Assembly (NCBI GenBank): GCA_910574915.1 | Contig: CAJTCR010000019.1 | Span: 1-64,000 of the forward strand | Length of the DNA: 64,000 nucleotides | Direction of reading: 5' to 3' | Source: Eubacteriaceae bacterium | GTDB lineage: Bacteria; Bacillota; Clostridia; Lachnospirales; Lachnospiraceae | Position numbers and translations under genes: made by a program | The notes under the pieces: generated by a model | What the model was told of the DNA's origin: nothing | What the model saw: the letters and a program-made list of their open reading frames with translations, nothing else | Database searches by the model: none | Part shown: piece after piece, positions 33,181 through 44,170 of the stretch | Numbering within the stretch: the first letter of the stretch is position 1 | How the letters are laid out: every line of letters starts with the position of its first letter

Positions 33181-36100
33181 CTATATGACTGCCTCTTTTC
33201 CCTTTGTTTTATCAGTTCCGGCGTTTCCCATGCCTGCCACCTGCTCCTTGTACGTTTCCAGTTTTTCTTTCAGCGATGCCTTCGCAGTTTTGTCAGTGTT
33301 TCCGGCTGCCAGCTTTAACCCGTGCTGACTGCCATTTTCCGTTGCCTGTTTCTGCCTCTGGTCATTATGTTCTAAAGTGTCGGCTGTCGGCTGCTTTGGC
33401 ATTTCATTGCCAACCTGTGCATCATTGCCATTTTCGTCCATGTTGAGCAGGGCATTGAGGGCGGAAAGGCGGTCTAGTTTCTCTTTCAGTTCCGCTTCCT
33501 GTGCAAAAGGTTTTGTCACTTCTGATTTTGCAGTTTCAAGCTGCCGCTCCACATTTTCCAGTTTTACCTTTGCATTATCAAGATCTTTTGGCATGGACTC
33601 CAGCGCATGGTTGATACGGGCAATGTTGCCGAACGGGTCAGAGCCGATCTCAAGGTTATGGGAAAGCTGCCCTTTTAAGTTCATCACAAATTTGTGGTTG
33701 AACGAATCAAAGGACACCGCCATCTTAAACCCGGCATATTCCCCTACCGTTGCAGGCACATTGACCGTTTTCATCTCCTTGCACATCTCCACAAGTGCGG
33801 CTCCGGCTTCTTTTTTATCCGTATAAGCCTTATCCCCGACTTTCATAAAAAACTGCTCTTTATCTGCCGGCAGGTTTGCCTTTGCGGTCTGAATGTCCGC
33901 TGTCATGCCGCTGATTCTCTCTTTCAGAATGGCTATCTGCTGTGGGTAATGCTTGGCGATATTGTCCTCAAGGCGGTATTTCTGGCTGGTATGGTTGGCT
34001 TTCATCAGTTTCAGCTTGGATACCTGAATATCGAGATCCATTTTTTGCTTTATATACGGATTTCCGGTAGCCAGTGCTTTCACCTCCGCATAAGTGAGTG
34101 CCGCCTCGTCCACGTCCTCACAGCTTCGTACCGGGGATTTGCTCGTCATGATCTGGGAAATGAATTTCTGCTTGTTTTCGATCACCTGCCATGAATAGCT
34201 GTCGAATGTATTTTCAGTTACATACCGGAATATCTTGACTTTAGGATTTAGGTTGCCCTGCCTTAAAATACGCCCCTCCTGCTGTTCTATGTCGGAAGGA
34301 CGCCAAGGCACATCAAGGTGGTGTAAGGCTATCAGTCTGTCCTGTACGTTTGTCCCTGCGCCCATTTTCTGCGTAGAACCCAATAAAAAACGAACCTGCC
34401 CGCTTCTTACCTTGCCAAACAGCTCCGCTTTCCTTGTTTCTGTATTCGCCTCATGTATGAACGCTATTTCTTCCGGCGGCACTCCTTTCCCGACCAGCTT
34501 GTTTTTTATATCCTCATAAACATTAAATGTGCCGTCCCCTTTCGGTGTCGAGAGGTCACAAAAAAGTAATTGTGTGGACTTCTGTTCCTTTGTCTGCTCC
34601 CATATCGCAAATGCCTTTTCGACACAGGTTGCCGCTTTGGAAGTTTCATTGTCCGGCAGCATATCGTTGATAAGGCGCTGGTCTAATGCCAGTTTCCGCC
34701 CGTCATTTGTGATTTTCAGCATATTATCCTGATGTGGCTCAACAAGCCTGTTGCGTACTGCTTCCGCCCTTTCTGCAAGGGAGGATACCATGTCTTGCTG
34801 GTACTCGCTCGGCTTTAACACCACGTTTTCATATTCCGCTTCCGGTACGGGCAGCTTCAACATATCCGGTGTCTGAATGTCTGCGCTCTCCTTAAAAAGC
34901 GCAATCAGCTCCGGCAGGTTGAAAAACTTTGCGAACCTTGTCTTTGCCCTGTATCCGGTTCCCTCCGGGGCTAATTCTATCGCTGTCTGCGTTTCCCCGA
35001 ACGATGCCGCCCAACTGTCAAAATGCCCCAGCCCCAGCTTTTGGAGTGTGCCATACTGGAGGTAGCGCATATTGGTGTAAAGCTCTGTCATGCTGTTGGA
35101 AATTGGCGTTCCTGTGGCAAAAGTAACCCCCTTGCCGCCAGTTATTTCATCAAGGTACTGGCACTTTGCAAACATATCCGAGGACTTCTGCGCCTCCGTC
35201 TGTGCAATGCCCGCCACGTTCCGCATCTTTGTGTATAAAAAAAGGTTTTTGTAATTATGCGACTCGTCCACAAAAAGCCTGTCAACGCCAAGCTGTTCAA
35301 AGGTCACTACGTTGTCTTTCCTTGATGTGTCATTCAGCTTCTCAAGCCTTGCCGAAAGGGATTTCCTTGTTTTTTCCATCTGCTTGATGGTATAGCGTTC
35401 CCCGTTGTCGGCTTTCGCCTGCTCTATGGCAAGCTCAATCTCACTGATCTGACGCTCGATCATGGCTTCCTGACGCTCGATTGACAGCGGGATTTTCTCG
35501 AATTGGGAATGCCCGATAATCACCGCATCATAATCACCTGTCGCTATCCTCGAACAGAACTTTTTCCGGTTGGCAGGCTCAAAATCCTTTTTCGTTGCGG
35601 CTAAGATATTTGCGCCGGGATATAACCGGAGAAAATCGCTCGCCCACTGCTCCGTCAAATGGTTCGGCACTACAAACAGGCTCTTTTGGCACAATCCTAA
35701 CCGTTTACTCTCCATTGCCGCCGCTGTCATTTCAAAGGTCTTGCCCGCACCGACACAGTGCGCCAGCAGGGTATTGTCCCCATATAAAACGTGTGCGACT
35801 GCGTTCTTCTGGTGGGGCTTCAATTCAATGTCCGGTGTCATGCCGGGGAATTTCAAGTGCGCCCCGTCATATTCCCTCGGTCTTGTGGAGTTGAACAATT
35901 TATTGTATTTTGCCACTAAATCCTGCCGCCTGTCCGGGTCACGGAAAATCCAGTCCTTAAAGGCTTCCCTTATGGTGTCCTGTTTCTGTGCCGCAAGTGT
36001 GGTTTCTTTTTTATTGAGGACTCTCTTTTCCTTCCCGTCCTCCGTGATTGTGTCATATACACGGCTGTCCTTTAAGTTCAGCGAATCCTCTAAAATCTGG

Positions 36101-39100
36101 TAGGCGTTCCTGCGGCCTGTCCCGTAAGTCATGTTCACAAGGGCATTTCCAACATCCGCATTTTTGCCCTTTACGTTCCACTGCCCGGTCACATCCGAAA
36201 ACTGTATGCCCATGACATTCCTATCAAACAGGTGCTGCGGCGTTTCAAAGGTGTCACGCATGAAATCCTCAAGGTACTCCGGCTTCACCCATGTTGCGCC
36301 GATACGAACCTCAATCTCGCTTGCGTCAAGCTCTTTTGGCTGCACCTGCGTGAGCGCCTGCACGTTTACGGTATATTCCGGGTGGCTCTCCGCATAGATT
36401 TTCGCCGTTTCCAGCTTGTCACGGACGTTTCCGCTTAAATACTCGTCCGCTGTTTCCCACTTATCCGTTACGGGATTCTGGAAAATAACCCCGGACAGTT
36501 CCTCTTTTATCGTATCAGTATCTTTCCCGGACAGTTCCGCCATATAGCCAAGGTCAACTTTTGCTTTCTCCGACAGGGACACCGCAAGGGCTTCGGCTGC
36601 CGTGTCAACGCTTGTGACAGCCTCCGCTTTTTTAATGGTGCGCTTTGTGAACATATCCGCTTTGCCGGTAAATTTCCCTTCCTCGTCCGTCTTTTCAAGG
36701 GAACACAGCAGACAGTAGCTGCTGTCCTGATTAAACGCCCTCTTGTTGCTCTGTGAATTGATACGCCCGTATTTTTTGGAAAAAGCATCATACAGGGAAT
36801 TTAATTGCGCCTGCTTTTCCTGAATGACGGTATCCGAGTATTCCTGAAGCTGCACGCCTATCAACTCCTGTGTGCAGTCCCTTATTTCCACCATACCCTT
36901 AATGCGCTCCAGCATGGAGTCTTTCATATCCACAGGCTTCATAATAGAGTTTTCACGGTAATAAACTTTATCGTCCACAAGCGTATAACTGTAATTCTTT
37001 ACGTCTGGGTCTGCCGGAATGGTCTGGTCTGCAAGTTCTCCCTCAAGCTCATCAAGCTCTGCTTCCTCAATCTCCCCGTCAATGCGGCTGACGGCTTCCC
37101 TTAACTGCTCCGCAAAGGGTCTTGTGGTGTCGGGCTGGCAGGTGCTTTCCATGCCGTAGGGACCGGAAACCATTTCCATCTTCCCCACAATCATTTCCGG
37201 GTGTCCGGCAAAATAGCTGTTCATGGCAATGCCGTTTTCATCTTCTGAAAGGTGTACCCATTCCGGCTCCAAATCCATAACCCTGTCACGTTTCTTTAAA
37301 AATAAAATATCAGAAGTGACTTCCGTCCCTGCATTTTCCTTAAAAGCAGTATTCGGCAGTCTGACCGCCCCTAAAAGCTCCGCCCTCTGTGCAAGGTACT
37401 TCCGCACTTCGGGGCTTTTCTTGTCCATCGTACCCTTGCTTGTCACAAAAGCAACCACGCCGCCCGGACGCACTTTGTCCAGCGTCTTTGCAAAAAAGTA
37501 ATCGTGGATCAGGAAATTATTTTTGTCATACTGCCTGTCTGCCACCTTATACTGACCAAAAGGCACATTGCCCACCGCTACGTCAAAGAAATCGTTCGGA
37601 TAGTCCGTTTTTTCAAAGCCGGAGATTTTAATATCCGCTTTTGGATAAAGCTGTTTTGCAATCCGCCCGGTAATCCCGTCCAGTTCCACGCCGTACAGTC
37701 TGCTCTCCTGCATCTTCCCCGGCAGCATACCGAAGAAATTCCCGATGCCCATTGCAGGCTCTAACACATTCCCTTTTTCAAAACCCATATTTTCTAAGGC
37801 TTCATAAATGCTGCGGATAATGACGGGGCTTGTGTAGTGGGCATTTAAGGTACTCTCCCTTGCGGAAGCGTATTCTGTATCGGACAGCAGGCTTTTTAAT
37901 TCCTGATATTCCCCCGCCCATGCGCTTTTGCTTTCGTCAAAGGCATCGGCAAGACCGCCCCAGCCGACATACTGTGATAATATCTTCTGTTCCTCTGGTG
38001 TGGCAATACGGTTTTCGCCCTCAATCTTCTCAAGGGTGCGGATTGCTTCAATATTCCTTTTGAATTTTTCTTTTGCACCGCCAATACCGAGGGTATCGTC
38101 TGTAATGTGGAAATTGACAGCATTTGATTTATCAATCTCCGCTGCTTTCTCCGGCTCTGCGTGTTCCTGTTCCCCAAAGTGCATTTTTTCTATGACAATA
38201 TCATAGGGAAGCCCGTTTTTATCCCCCGGATATACGGTTGATTCTGTGGTAACAGGCGGCTCCGTCAGGGTATTTTCTGTTTCCTGCGCTAACAGCCGTT
38301 CAAAATTCTCCCTGCTTTCTGCCCTGAAAATCGGATAAAGCAGCTTCGGGTCACGGAGCTGCACTTCCATGTCAGAAATATTTTCAATGATAAACTCCGT
38401 CCCCTCAATGGTCACGGTATCGCCAATCTTGTAATCTGGTTCAGCGTCTAACTTCTGGACATTATGTCCAGAAGTTTCCTGCTCCGGGACTGACAGCTCT
38501 TGCTCTTTCTGTGAGAATGCTTCCCAAACCCTCTCCGAAACAGCAGAAAAATAAGGAGATTCATCTTCCATGATTTCATACTCAATCTCCTTCAAATTTT
38601 CAAGGCTTTCTGCCCTTGTTATCTTTTCATGGTATTTAAAATACAATGCTTCCCTGCCAAGAATACCTTCCAGACGCTCCAGCTCCGGCTCTGACATCCG
38701 TTCCCATATATCGTCCTTTTCCGTATGAATGGTAAAGCCTTCGCCGTCATCATGGTATTCAAGAGTATATTGCAGGGAATCATGCTCCCCACGAATGTCA
38801 CATTCAAAGTCATATACCGTAGTCCGGGAACCTGCAAAATATTCCCTTCCAGTCATAACCAGATTCTGTATATCGTCTGCGGTCAGCGGCTTTTCTGCAT
38901 GATCCTTTTTTATCTGCCCGTCGGAAACTGCCTTTGCACGTTCCACATATGCCCACTCTGCCGCTTCCTGCCTGTCGGTTTCCTTTTCAACCTGTTCCAG
39001 ATATTCCCCGGCTTCTTCTCTTGTTGCAAACGTGTGTACCGTTCCGTCACTGTCATGGTAATATTCATCACGGATATCGTCCCAAATGGCAAAAAGTTTT

Positions 39101-42100
39101 AACTTTTTATCTTCTCCTGATGCAAAGGCATCGCTCGTTTCCGTGACAGAAAATTTTTTGTATGGTTCAACCTCGTTTTCTTTTGCCACCTGCTCCGCAA
39201 AGGCAAGCATGGCATCCACTTCTTTAGCTGCTTCTCCATTCTCCAGCTTTTCACGGACTGCGGCGGCATCAATGTCTGAAAAATCATCACTGCCCTCAAA
39301 ACGTGAAAATACCTCCGCTTCGTGGCGGTCAATATCCCGCATGGCTTCTATGTTTATGAAATCATCTTCTATTTCCGCCCTGTCCGGCTTATGGTCATAC
39401 TCAAAGCGTGTATTTCCGTTTACCTCTGCATAGAAGAAAGCACTGTCCTCTATGGAATTGCCAAGCACATATACATCATCACCGGACTTCCATTCATCTG
39501 TTTTTATGCACTCCTGCCCGTCAATAAAAATGGTATCGCTTAACTTTTGGACATCATGTCCAGAAGTTTCTTTCTGTGCCTGTTCCTTTTTGTATTCGCT
39601 CTGTTTCTGCATGGAGCTGAATACCATCTCATCATATCCGGTTACATCAATCAGGTCAGCATGGGTATCCATGTATTCCTGTGCCAGCTCACGGTTGAGA
39701 AAAAATCGGTTGTGTTCCGGATAAGGTATCAGAAGCCCGTCCTCTGCCGTTGTAACAAGGCGGTAACGCATACCCTCCCTGCCATCGGCATATTGGTGTG
39801 TGTAAAAACCTATCGACGGCTCTGAAAAATCTTCTGACGATTCCAGTGCAACCGTGGTTTTTTCCACGATTTCTACATCAACAGCAGCAAGTTCAGAAGC
39901 GTAATCTTCCCCGCTTTCCTTTGCCTCATCCAGTGTTTCCGATACGGAAACCGGGTCTGCATCTGTATTGTGGGTGTCATAAAGGGCATAACCACCTGTT
40001 TCCCTGTCAATCCAGAGAAACTCCCCATTAGGCAGCTTTGCGCTCCATTCCGTGGGCTGTCCGTTATCATCGTCCATGTCATGTACGATATGCCAGTCTA
40101 ATTCCCCCTCGGAAGTATCTGAAATATCATTTTGCGCCTGTGCTGCAAGCTCTTTTTCATGTTCGATATATCTTCTTGCCTGGTTGATAAAGCCATTCAG
40201 TACCGCCGGGTGGGTATCCACTATCATATCCCTGTTTTCCCACATGGCATACGGCTCGATCTCCTTTGCCCATTCCTTATTTTCATCAGACAGGCGTGCA
40301 TCCTGCTGTTTATGGGCTACAGTATTTGCAAGTACATAGCTTACACGGTCTATGCCATATTCCTTAATGACTTCCTCTGCGGTATCTTTCGGGAGCCGTC
40401 TGCCGTCAAACTTTTCAGCAATCTTCCTCTCTATGGCATCCTTACAGGCAGTCTTTGTGTCACGCTCTATCTTTGCCTGCGCCTTTTCAAGCTCTTTCTG
40501 CGCCTGTTCCTCTTTATATTCCGCATAGGCTTCTTTTCCTTTGGGGGATAAATATTTATCTTCCTGAATGAGTTTGCGGATACGCTTTTCCACAGCTTTC
40601 CACGGTAACAGCACAACCGCATAAGGTTTTGATAAATTTCCCTTTTCCAGACTGATGCCCTTGAAATCATGATCCTCCCAACTGTGGTCAGCCCCGGCAA
40701 GCGCATGGGAACAGCCGCCCGTGCCATATTCATGCTTTAAGAAATCAGCCGCTTCTTTGCTGTCATGCCCCTCCATGAAATAATCATAAATACGGAATGA
40801 GCCATGATGAAAGCCGCTCCCGCCGCCGAGCCTGTGGTCTATCTCGTCCTGTGTAATAAAATCTTCTTTCTTCACTTCCACATGGTCAGATACCGGGAAT
40901 GTTTTCTTCTGTAAAAGCAGGTTGTCAAGCTCTGCCCGCAGTTCCTCTTTGGACATAATGGAACGGAAACGCAGCTTTTTCTCTCCGCTTTCAATCTGTG
41001 CCAGTGCCTTATCCATATGGGAAGCTGCCATATCCACACCCTCCGGCGTTGACAGGATATCCACTAACCTTGCATGGGAATCCGGATAATTTGCAGCTTT
41101 CATTTCCAGTTCTTCGGGCATTTCCCCCATGCCGTCACGGAAAAAGAAATACAGATGGTTTGCAATACGGCTGCGCTCCACCTCGTCTACAAGGTAGGCT
41201 TCATTTGCGCCCATATAAACGCCGTTTTCCACCTGTGAACGTATCTCCTTTTCAATCTCCTGCCAGCCCATTGTAAGCACCGGGCGTTCCAATGCGGACG
41301 TACCATGTCCGATGCTCATACCCTGTTCATCAAACCACACGGATACCTGTTTTCCCTCAAATTCAAATCCCTTTCCGGTAGTGCCATATTCCTTTTTCAG
41401 AAATTCCGCCATTTCCTCCGGTGTCTTGCCCTGCTGATACTTGGCATAGATGCGCTTGCGGCTGTTTTCCCTGCCGCCCCCGCTTCTTAGTATTGTGTCA
41501 ATCTGCTCTTTAGGCATGGCTTCTTTTTTCGGTTCGTGGACTGGTTTTTCTGTTGAAACAATGCCCTGCTCTGCCTCTTTCATGGCGATACTGCCTACCT
41601 GCTCCGTAAACATGGAAAACAGGTCAAGCTGCTGGTACATCCCGTTTGTGTCAATCTGCTCCGCTTTTTCCCCCGGAAGCAGGTATACATCATCTTCGAT
41701 ATAGGAATTGACAAAGAAACGGGCATCCTCCCATGACAAAAGGGTTTCGTTTTCTGCCCCTGCCTTTCCGGTCATGTTGATATGAAGCCCCTCGTCGTCA
41801 GCATGGAATCCTATGGAAGCGCCCGCCACCTCCAGCCCGTAATATGTTCCGGAATGGAAACAGTTCTTAAAATATTCCGTTTGCAGTGCTGCATCCTGCT
41901 CCATTGCAAAATAGCCTGCAATCTCCGGTCTTTTATGGATTAGGAAATGATCAGAGCATAAAAGCCCTTTCTGAATCTCCATCGCTTTTTCTGCAAAGTC
42001 CAGATTCTCCAAAAAAGAGCCGGATAATGAATTTTCCCCGCTGGTGCGGTCATTATCCGGCTTTTCCGTTTCCATATTCAGTTGTGTTTCACCGCTTACA

Positions 42101-43428
42101 GGCTGTATACCAGCTCCGTCAGTACGGTTTCCTCCGCCGAGTGTCTGATTGCGTTCATCTTCGCCACCCATTTCATCTGGTCGGACGCTTTCAGCGCCTC
42201 GTCCACTCCCTCGGCTTTTGCCATCTGCTCCGTCAGGAAGTCCATTCTCTCCTCCGCCTGCTCCTGTATTTTCAGACAGTGCGCTTTCAGTCTGCCCGTC
42301 AGCAGAAGCCCGCTGTAAATCCCCCTCCGGTGTTCCTCCAGATAATTCCTGTGCATCAGCCCGTACTTGGTCAGCGGCTCCTCCGGCTCGCTGTCCGGTA
42401 TCAGGTTGGGTATCAGATAGTCCCCGTTCTTCTCGTATGTCAGTTCCATGTGCAATGCCCTCCGTTTCTATATTTTTAACAGTCTGTTCCCCTGTCACAT
42501 ATATGGGTATATCCGTTCTTGTCTGCAAATCGCTTTCATGCTTTAAAGCATTATAGCGTGGCTCTGGCGTATTTGCAAGCACTTTTTCAGGATTTTTTTC
42601 AGTATTGTCGGTCTGTACCCCGTTCGCCTTTTCTTTTGCCTTATTTCGGGCAATATGGCGGTCATAAGCTGCGACCGTTTTTTCTATTTCTATCAGGAGG
42701 GGCTTGCATATATCCGTAGTGGCATTGCCAATCACGGATAACGCATTTGTCGTGTTAAACTCGCTGATATAGTCAAAATTCAGTTCGTCCTTCCACAAGT
42801 CCATGTCAGCGCCGCACCGGGACAGCAGGGTATAGGCAATGCTTGCGGAAAGTGTTTCCCTAAGCCGCAGCCCCACGTTCAATTCGTCAAGTTCCTCTAA
42901 GAAACTGCCCTCCTTTGCATAGGACATATCCTGCATCAGTTCCCCGTAATAATCTTCCGCAATCCTTTCTGCAATCTCTATGAGCCTGCTTTCAAAGGAA
43001 TTACTGCTGTCTGTTGCACCATAGGTCTTTTCAAGCTGTGCCAGCACAGTGTCCTTATGTTCCTCCCGCATTTCCCATAAATACGGGTCTTTGCCTATCC
43101 TCCTTGCCTTATGCACGTCTGACACGTCAAAAACGTATTTCAGCCTTGGGCGTTCACTTTTCCTGTCAAAAAGCGCAATCCCCTTTGCCCCACGGTTTAC
43201 CCAGCAGTACATTTTTTCATTCCATAGCTGCATCGTGGCACAGGCATTGGCATCCGGTCTCTGCGCATAGATAAGCATCTGGTCCTCAAACGGATAACGG
43301 TACAGCCTTGCGGCAGTGGTCAGGTATTTTGCCCATTCTTCCCCGTTCTTTGACATCTGCCCTGCGGTTTCCTCTGCAAGCATGGAGATTTCATGGTACT
43401 TCTTTGAAACATAATATTGTTCAGCCAT
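33181..43428 (-). CDS. Giant ICE protein: N6-adenine methylase plus SNF2-type helicase
   Basis: A 3415-residue protein, the largest gene here. The N-terminal ~120 residues resemble ArdC-like DNA-binding domains. After several low-complexity and repeated mobile-element domains, a methylase region at about 1900-2000 has AVGNVPFGQY in place of NPPY. A helicase follows with Walker A CVGAGKT (about 2556), VDESHNYK (about 2722) and motif VI EQQEGRILRQGN (about 3049). Homologues occur in Tn1549-type ICEs and are proposed to protect or process incoming DNA. Three palindromic elements are embedded in frame. AGGAGG before the ATG at 43428. Confidence 0.88.
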   Translation of the reverse strand: MAEQYYVSKKYHEISMLAEETAGQMSKNGEEWAKYLTTAARLYRYPFEDQMLIYAQRPDANACATMQLWNEKMYCWVNRGAKGIALFDRKSERPRLKYVFDVSDVHKARRIGKDPYLWEMREEHKDTVLAQLEKTYGATDSSNSFESRLIEIAERIAEDYYGELMQDMSYAKEGSFLEELDELNVGLRLRETLSASIAYTLLSRCGADMDLWKDELNFDYISEFNTTNALSVIGNATTDICKPLLIEIEKTVAAYDRHIARNKAKEKANGVQTDNTEKNPEKVLANTPEPRYNALKHESDLQTRTDIPIYVTGEQTVKNIETEGIAHGTDIREERGLSDTQPDTGQRAGGAADQVRADAQELSGGTPEGDLQRASADGQTESALSENTGAGGGENGLPDGADGKSRGSGRGAESVRPDEMGGEDERNQTLGGGNRTDGAGIQPVSGETQLNMETEKPDNDRTSGENSLSGSFLENLDFAEKAMEIQKGLLCSDHFLIHKRPEIAGYFAMEQDAALQTEYFKNCFHSGTYYGLEVAGASIGFHADDEGLHINMTGKAGAENETLLSWEDARFFVNSYIEDDVYLLPGEKAEQIDTNGMYQQLDLFSMFTEQVGSIAMKEAEQGIVSTEKPVHEPKKEAMPKEQIDTILRSGGGRENSRKRIYAKYQQGKTPEEMAEFLKKEYGTTGKGFEFEGKQVSVWFDEQGMSIGHGTSALERPVLTMGWQEIEKEIRSQVENGVYMGANEAYLVDEVERSRIANHLYFFFRDGMGEMPEELEMKAANYPDSHARLVDILSTPEGVDMAASHMDKALAQIESGEKKLRFRSIMSKEELRAELDNLLLQKKTFPVSDHVEVKKEDFITQDEIDHRLGGGSGFHHGSFRIYDYFMEGHDSKEAADFLKHEYGTGGCSHALAGADHSWEDHDFKGISLEKGNLSKPYAVVLLPWKAVEKRIRKLIQEDKYLSPKGKEAYAEYKEEQAQKELEKAQAKIERDTKTACKDAIERKIAEKFDGRRLPKDTAEEVIKEYGIDRVSYVLANTVAHKQQDARLSDENKEWAKEIEPYAMWENRDMIVDTHPAVLNGFINQARRYIEHEKELAAQAQNDISDTSEGELDWHIVHDMDDDNGQPTEWSAKLPNGEFLWIDRETGGYALYDTHNTDADPVSVSETLDEAKESGEDYASELAAVDVEIVEKTTVALESSEDFSEPSIGFYTHQYADGREGMRYRLVTTAEDGLLIPYPEHNRFFLNRELAQEYMDTHADLIDVTGYDEMVFSSMQKQSEYKKEQAQKETSGHDVQKLSDTIFIDGQECIKTDEWKSGDDVYVLGNSIEDSAFFYAEVNGNTRFEYDHKPDRAEIEDDFINIEAMRDIDRHEAEVFSRFEGSDDFSDIDAAAVREKLENGEAAKEVDAMLAFAEQVAKENEVEPYKKFSVTETSDAFASGEDKKLKLFAIWDDIRDEYYHDSDGTVHTFATREEAGEYLEQVEKETDRQEAAEWAYVERAKAVSDGQIKKDHAEKPLTADDIQNLVMTGREYFAGSRTTVYDFECDIRGEHDSLQYTLEYHDDGEGFTIHTEKDDIWERMSEPELERLEGILGREALYFKYHEKITRAESLENLKEIEYEIMEDESPYFSAVSERVWEAFSQKEQELSVPEQETSGHNVQKLDAEPDYKIGDTVTIEGTEFIIENISDMEVQLRDPKLLYPIFRAESRENFERLLAQETENTLTEPPVTTESTVYPGDKNGLPYDIVIEKMHFGEQEHAEPEKAAEIDKSNAVNFHITDDTLGIGGAKEKFKRNIEAIRTLEKIEGENRIATPEEQKILSQYVGWGGLADAFDESKSAWAGEYQELKSLLSDTEYASARESTLNAHYTSPVIIRSIYEALENMGFEKGNVLEPAMGIGNFFGMLPGKMQESRLYGVELDGITGRIAKQLYPKADIKISGFEKTDYPNDFFDVAVGNVPFGQYKVADRQYDKNNFLIHDYFFAKTLDKVRPGGVVAFVTSKGTMDKKSPEVRKYLAQRAELLGAVRLPNTAFKENAGTEVTSDILFLKKRDRVMDLEPEWVHLSEDENGIAMNSYFAGHPEMIVGKMEMVSGPYGMESTCQPDTTRPFAEQLREAVSRIDGEIEEAELDELEGELADQTIPADPDVKNYSYTLVDDKVYYRENSIMKPVDMKDSMLERIKGMVEIRDCTQELIGVQLQEYSDTVIQEKQAQLNSLYDAFSKKYGRINSQSNKRAFNQDSSYCLLCSLEKTDEEGKFTGKADMFTKRTIKKAEAVTSVDTAAEALAVSLSEKAKVDLGYMAELSGKDTDTIKEELSGVIFQNPVTDKWETADEYLSGNVRDKLETAKIYAESHPEYTVNVQALTQVQPKELDASEIEVRIGATWVKPEYLEDFMRDTFETPQHLFDRNVMGIQFSDVTGQWNVKGKNADVGNALVNMTYGTGRRNAYQILEDSLNLKDSRVYDTITEDGKEKRVLNKKETTLAAQKQDTIREAFKDWIFRDPDRRQDLVAKYNKLFNSTRPREYDGAHLKFPGMTPDIELKPHQKNAVAHVLYGDNTLLAHCVGAGKTFEMTAAAMESKRLGLCQKSLFVVPNHLTEQWASDFLRLYPGANILAATKKDFEPANRKKFCSRIATGDYDAVIIGHSQFEKIPLSIERQEAMIERQISEIELAIEQAKADNGERYTIKQMEKTRKSLSARLEKLNDTSRKDNVVTFEQLGVDRLFVDESHNYKNLFLYTKMRNVAGIAQTEAQKSSDMFAKCQYLDEITGGKGVTFATGTPISNSMTELYTNMRYLQYGTLQKLGLGHFDSWAASFGETQTAIELAPEGTGYRAKTRFAKFFNLPELIALFKESADIQTPDMLKLPVPEAEYENVVLKPSEYQQDMVSSLAERAEAVRNRLVEPHQDNMLKITNDGRKLALDQRLINDMLPDNETSKAATCVEKAFAIWEQTKEQKSTQLLFCDLSTPKGDGTFNVYEDIKNKLVGKGVPPEEIAFIHEANTETRKAELFGKVRSGQVRFLLGSTQKMGAGTNVQDRLIALHHLDVPWRPSDIEQQEGRILRQGNLNPKVKIFRYVTENTFDSYSWQVIENKQKFISQIMTSKSPVRSCEDVDEAALTYAEVKALATGNPYIKQKMDLDIQVSKLKLMKANHTSQKYRLEDNIAKHYPQQIAILKERISGMTADIQTAKANLPADKEQFFMKVGDKAYTDKKEAGAALVEMCKEMKTVNVPATVGEYAGFKMAVSFDSFNHKFVMNLKGQLSHNLEIGSDPFGNIARINHALESMPKDLDNAKVKLENVERQLETAKSEVTKPFAQEAELKEKLDRLSALNALLNMDENGNDAQVGNEMPKQPTADTLEHNDQRQKQATENGSQHGLKLAAGNTDKTAKASLKEKLETYKEQVAGMGNAGTDKTKGKEAVI
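33354..33379. repeat. Divergent short palindromic element (coding, TLEHNDQR)
   Basis: CTCTGGTCATTATGTTCTAAAG is a decayed version of the short palindrome, in the same reading frame as the others, near the C-terminus of the giant methylase/helicase. Confidence 0.45.
38450..38476. repeat. Short palindromic element (coding, TSGHNVQK)
   Basis: Near-perfect 27-bp palindrome centred on GGACATTATGTCC inside the giant gene, translated as ETSGHNVQKL. Confidence 0.8.
39542..39568. repeat. Short palindromic element (coding, TSGHDVQK)
   Basis: The same palindrome (centre GGACATCATGTCC) in the giant gene about 1.1 kb from the previous copy, translated as ETSGHDVQKL. Confidence 0.8.
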
Positions 43429-43439
43429 CCGCACCCTCC

Positions 43440-43787
43440 TTAATCATAAAACCCGTTTTCCTCAATGCCTTTTTCCAGAATGGACGCTACCAGCGTATCC
43501 AGCTCCACGCCGTTTATTTCGCTGACCACGATCAGCTTTGCAAGGGTATTTTTTTCCACCGGGATCGTATAGCGTTCCTGATCCGGACACAGTTCACGCA
43601 CACAGACACCGAGCGCATCCGCAATCTGGCAGAGCGTGGTTATGTCTGCCTCACGGATGCCCGCCATGATGTCCAGCAGTGTATCCTCACGGACACCGGA
43701 CAATGCCGCCAAACCCGGTATGCCCATATCCATGTCTTTCATGGTATATAAAATCTTATCGCCTGTACTTAAAACTCCTGTTCCCAT
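43440..43787 (-). CDS. XRE-like helix-turn-helix regulator
   Basis: A 115-residue protein with a degenerate helix-turn-helix (residues about 20-65: PGLAALSGVREDTLLDIMAG ... CQIADALGVCVREL) and a C-terminal helical region. AGGGGG lies eight bases before the ATG. It is immediately upstream of the giant gene. Probably a local regulator of the backbone operon. Confidence 0.6.
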   Translation of the reverse strand: MGTGVLSTGDKILYTMKDMDMGIPGLAALSGVREDTLLDIMAGIREADITTLCQIADALGVCVRELCPDQERYTIPVEKNTLAKLIVVSEINGVELDTLVASILEKGIEENGFYD

Positions 43788-43798
43788 TGCCAATCCCC

Positions 43799-44086
43799 CT
43801 ATTCTGCCTTGTTCCCGAAAGAAAAAGCCGTGTTTTCTTTCGCTTTTGTTGCTGTAAACTTCGCTTTCACTTCCGCAACCTTAGACTCCAGAACCGAGAA
43901 CATGGCTTCCACCTGTTCCGGTGTATAGCCATAAGCCGACCTGTTGGCAAGGTTCTCAATCCTGCCGATGGCATCAATCGCCTTGTTCATGCGGTACTCC
44001 CCAAGACGGATAAATTTCTCCGCTTTTGTTTCTTCTGCCTTTTCCGCAGATACGTTTACTGTTGCATTTTCCATAATTTCACTCAT
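43799..44086 (-). CDS. Small conserved-type ICE protein
   Basis: A 95-residue helical protein (MSEIMENATVNV ... RLGEYRMNKAIDAIGRIENLANRSAYGYTPEQVEAMF). The pattern EYRMNKAIDAI..L.N...Y.YT..Q is recurrent in clostridial ICE small proteins of unknown role. GGAGG eight bases before the chosen ATG (44086) argues against the ATG five codons upstream. Confidence 0.6.
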   Translation of the reverse strand: MSEIMENATVNVSAEKAEETKAEKFIRLGEYRMNKAIDAIGRIENLANRSAYGYTPEQVEAMFSVLESKVAEVKAKFTATKAKENTAFSFGNKAE

Positions 44087-44170
44087 TGTCATATCCTCCA
44101 TTTTTCATAAAATCTAAGGGCATACAGATTTTCTCGTATGCCCCGTGGTTCCTGTATGCTTTTATCATGC

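Noticed and set aside
33181..43428. CRISPR-like array from repeated palindromes in the backbone
   Set aside because: Copies are dispersed over 34 kb, lie in coding frames and have no regular spacers or cas genes.
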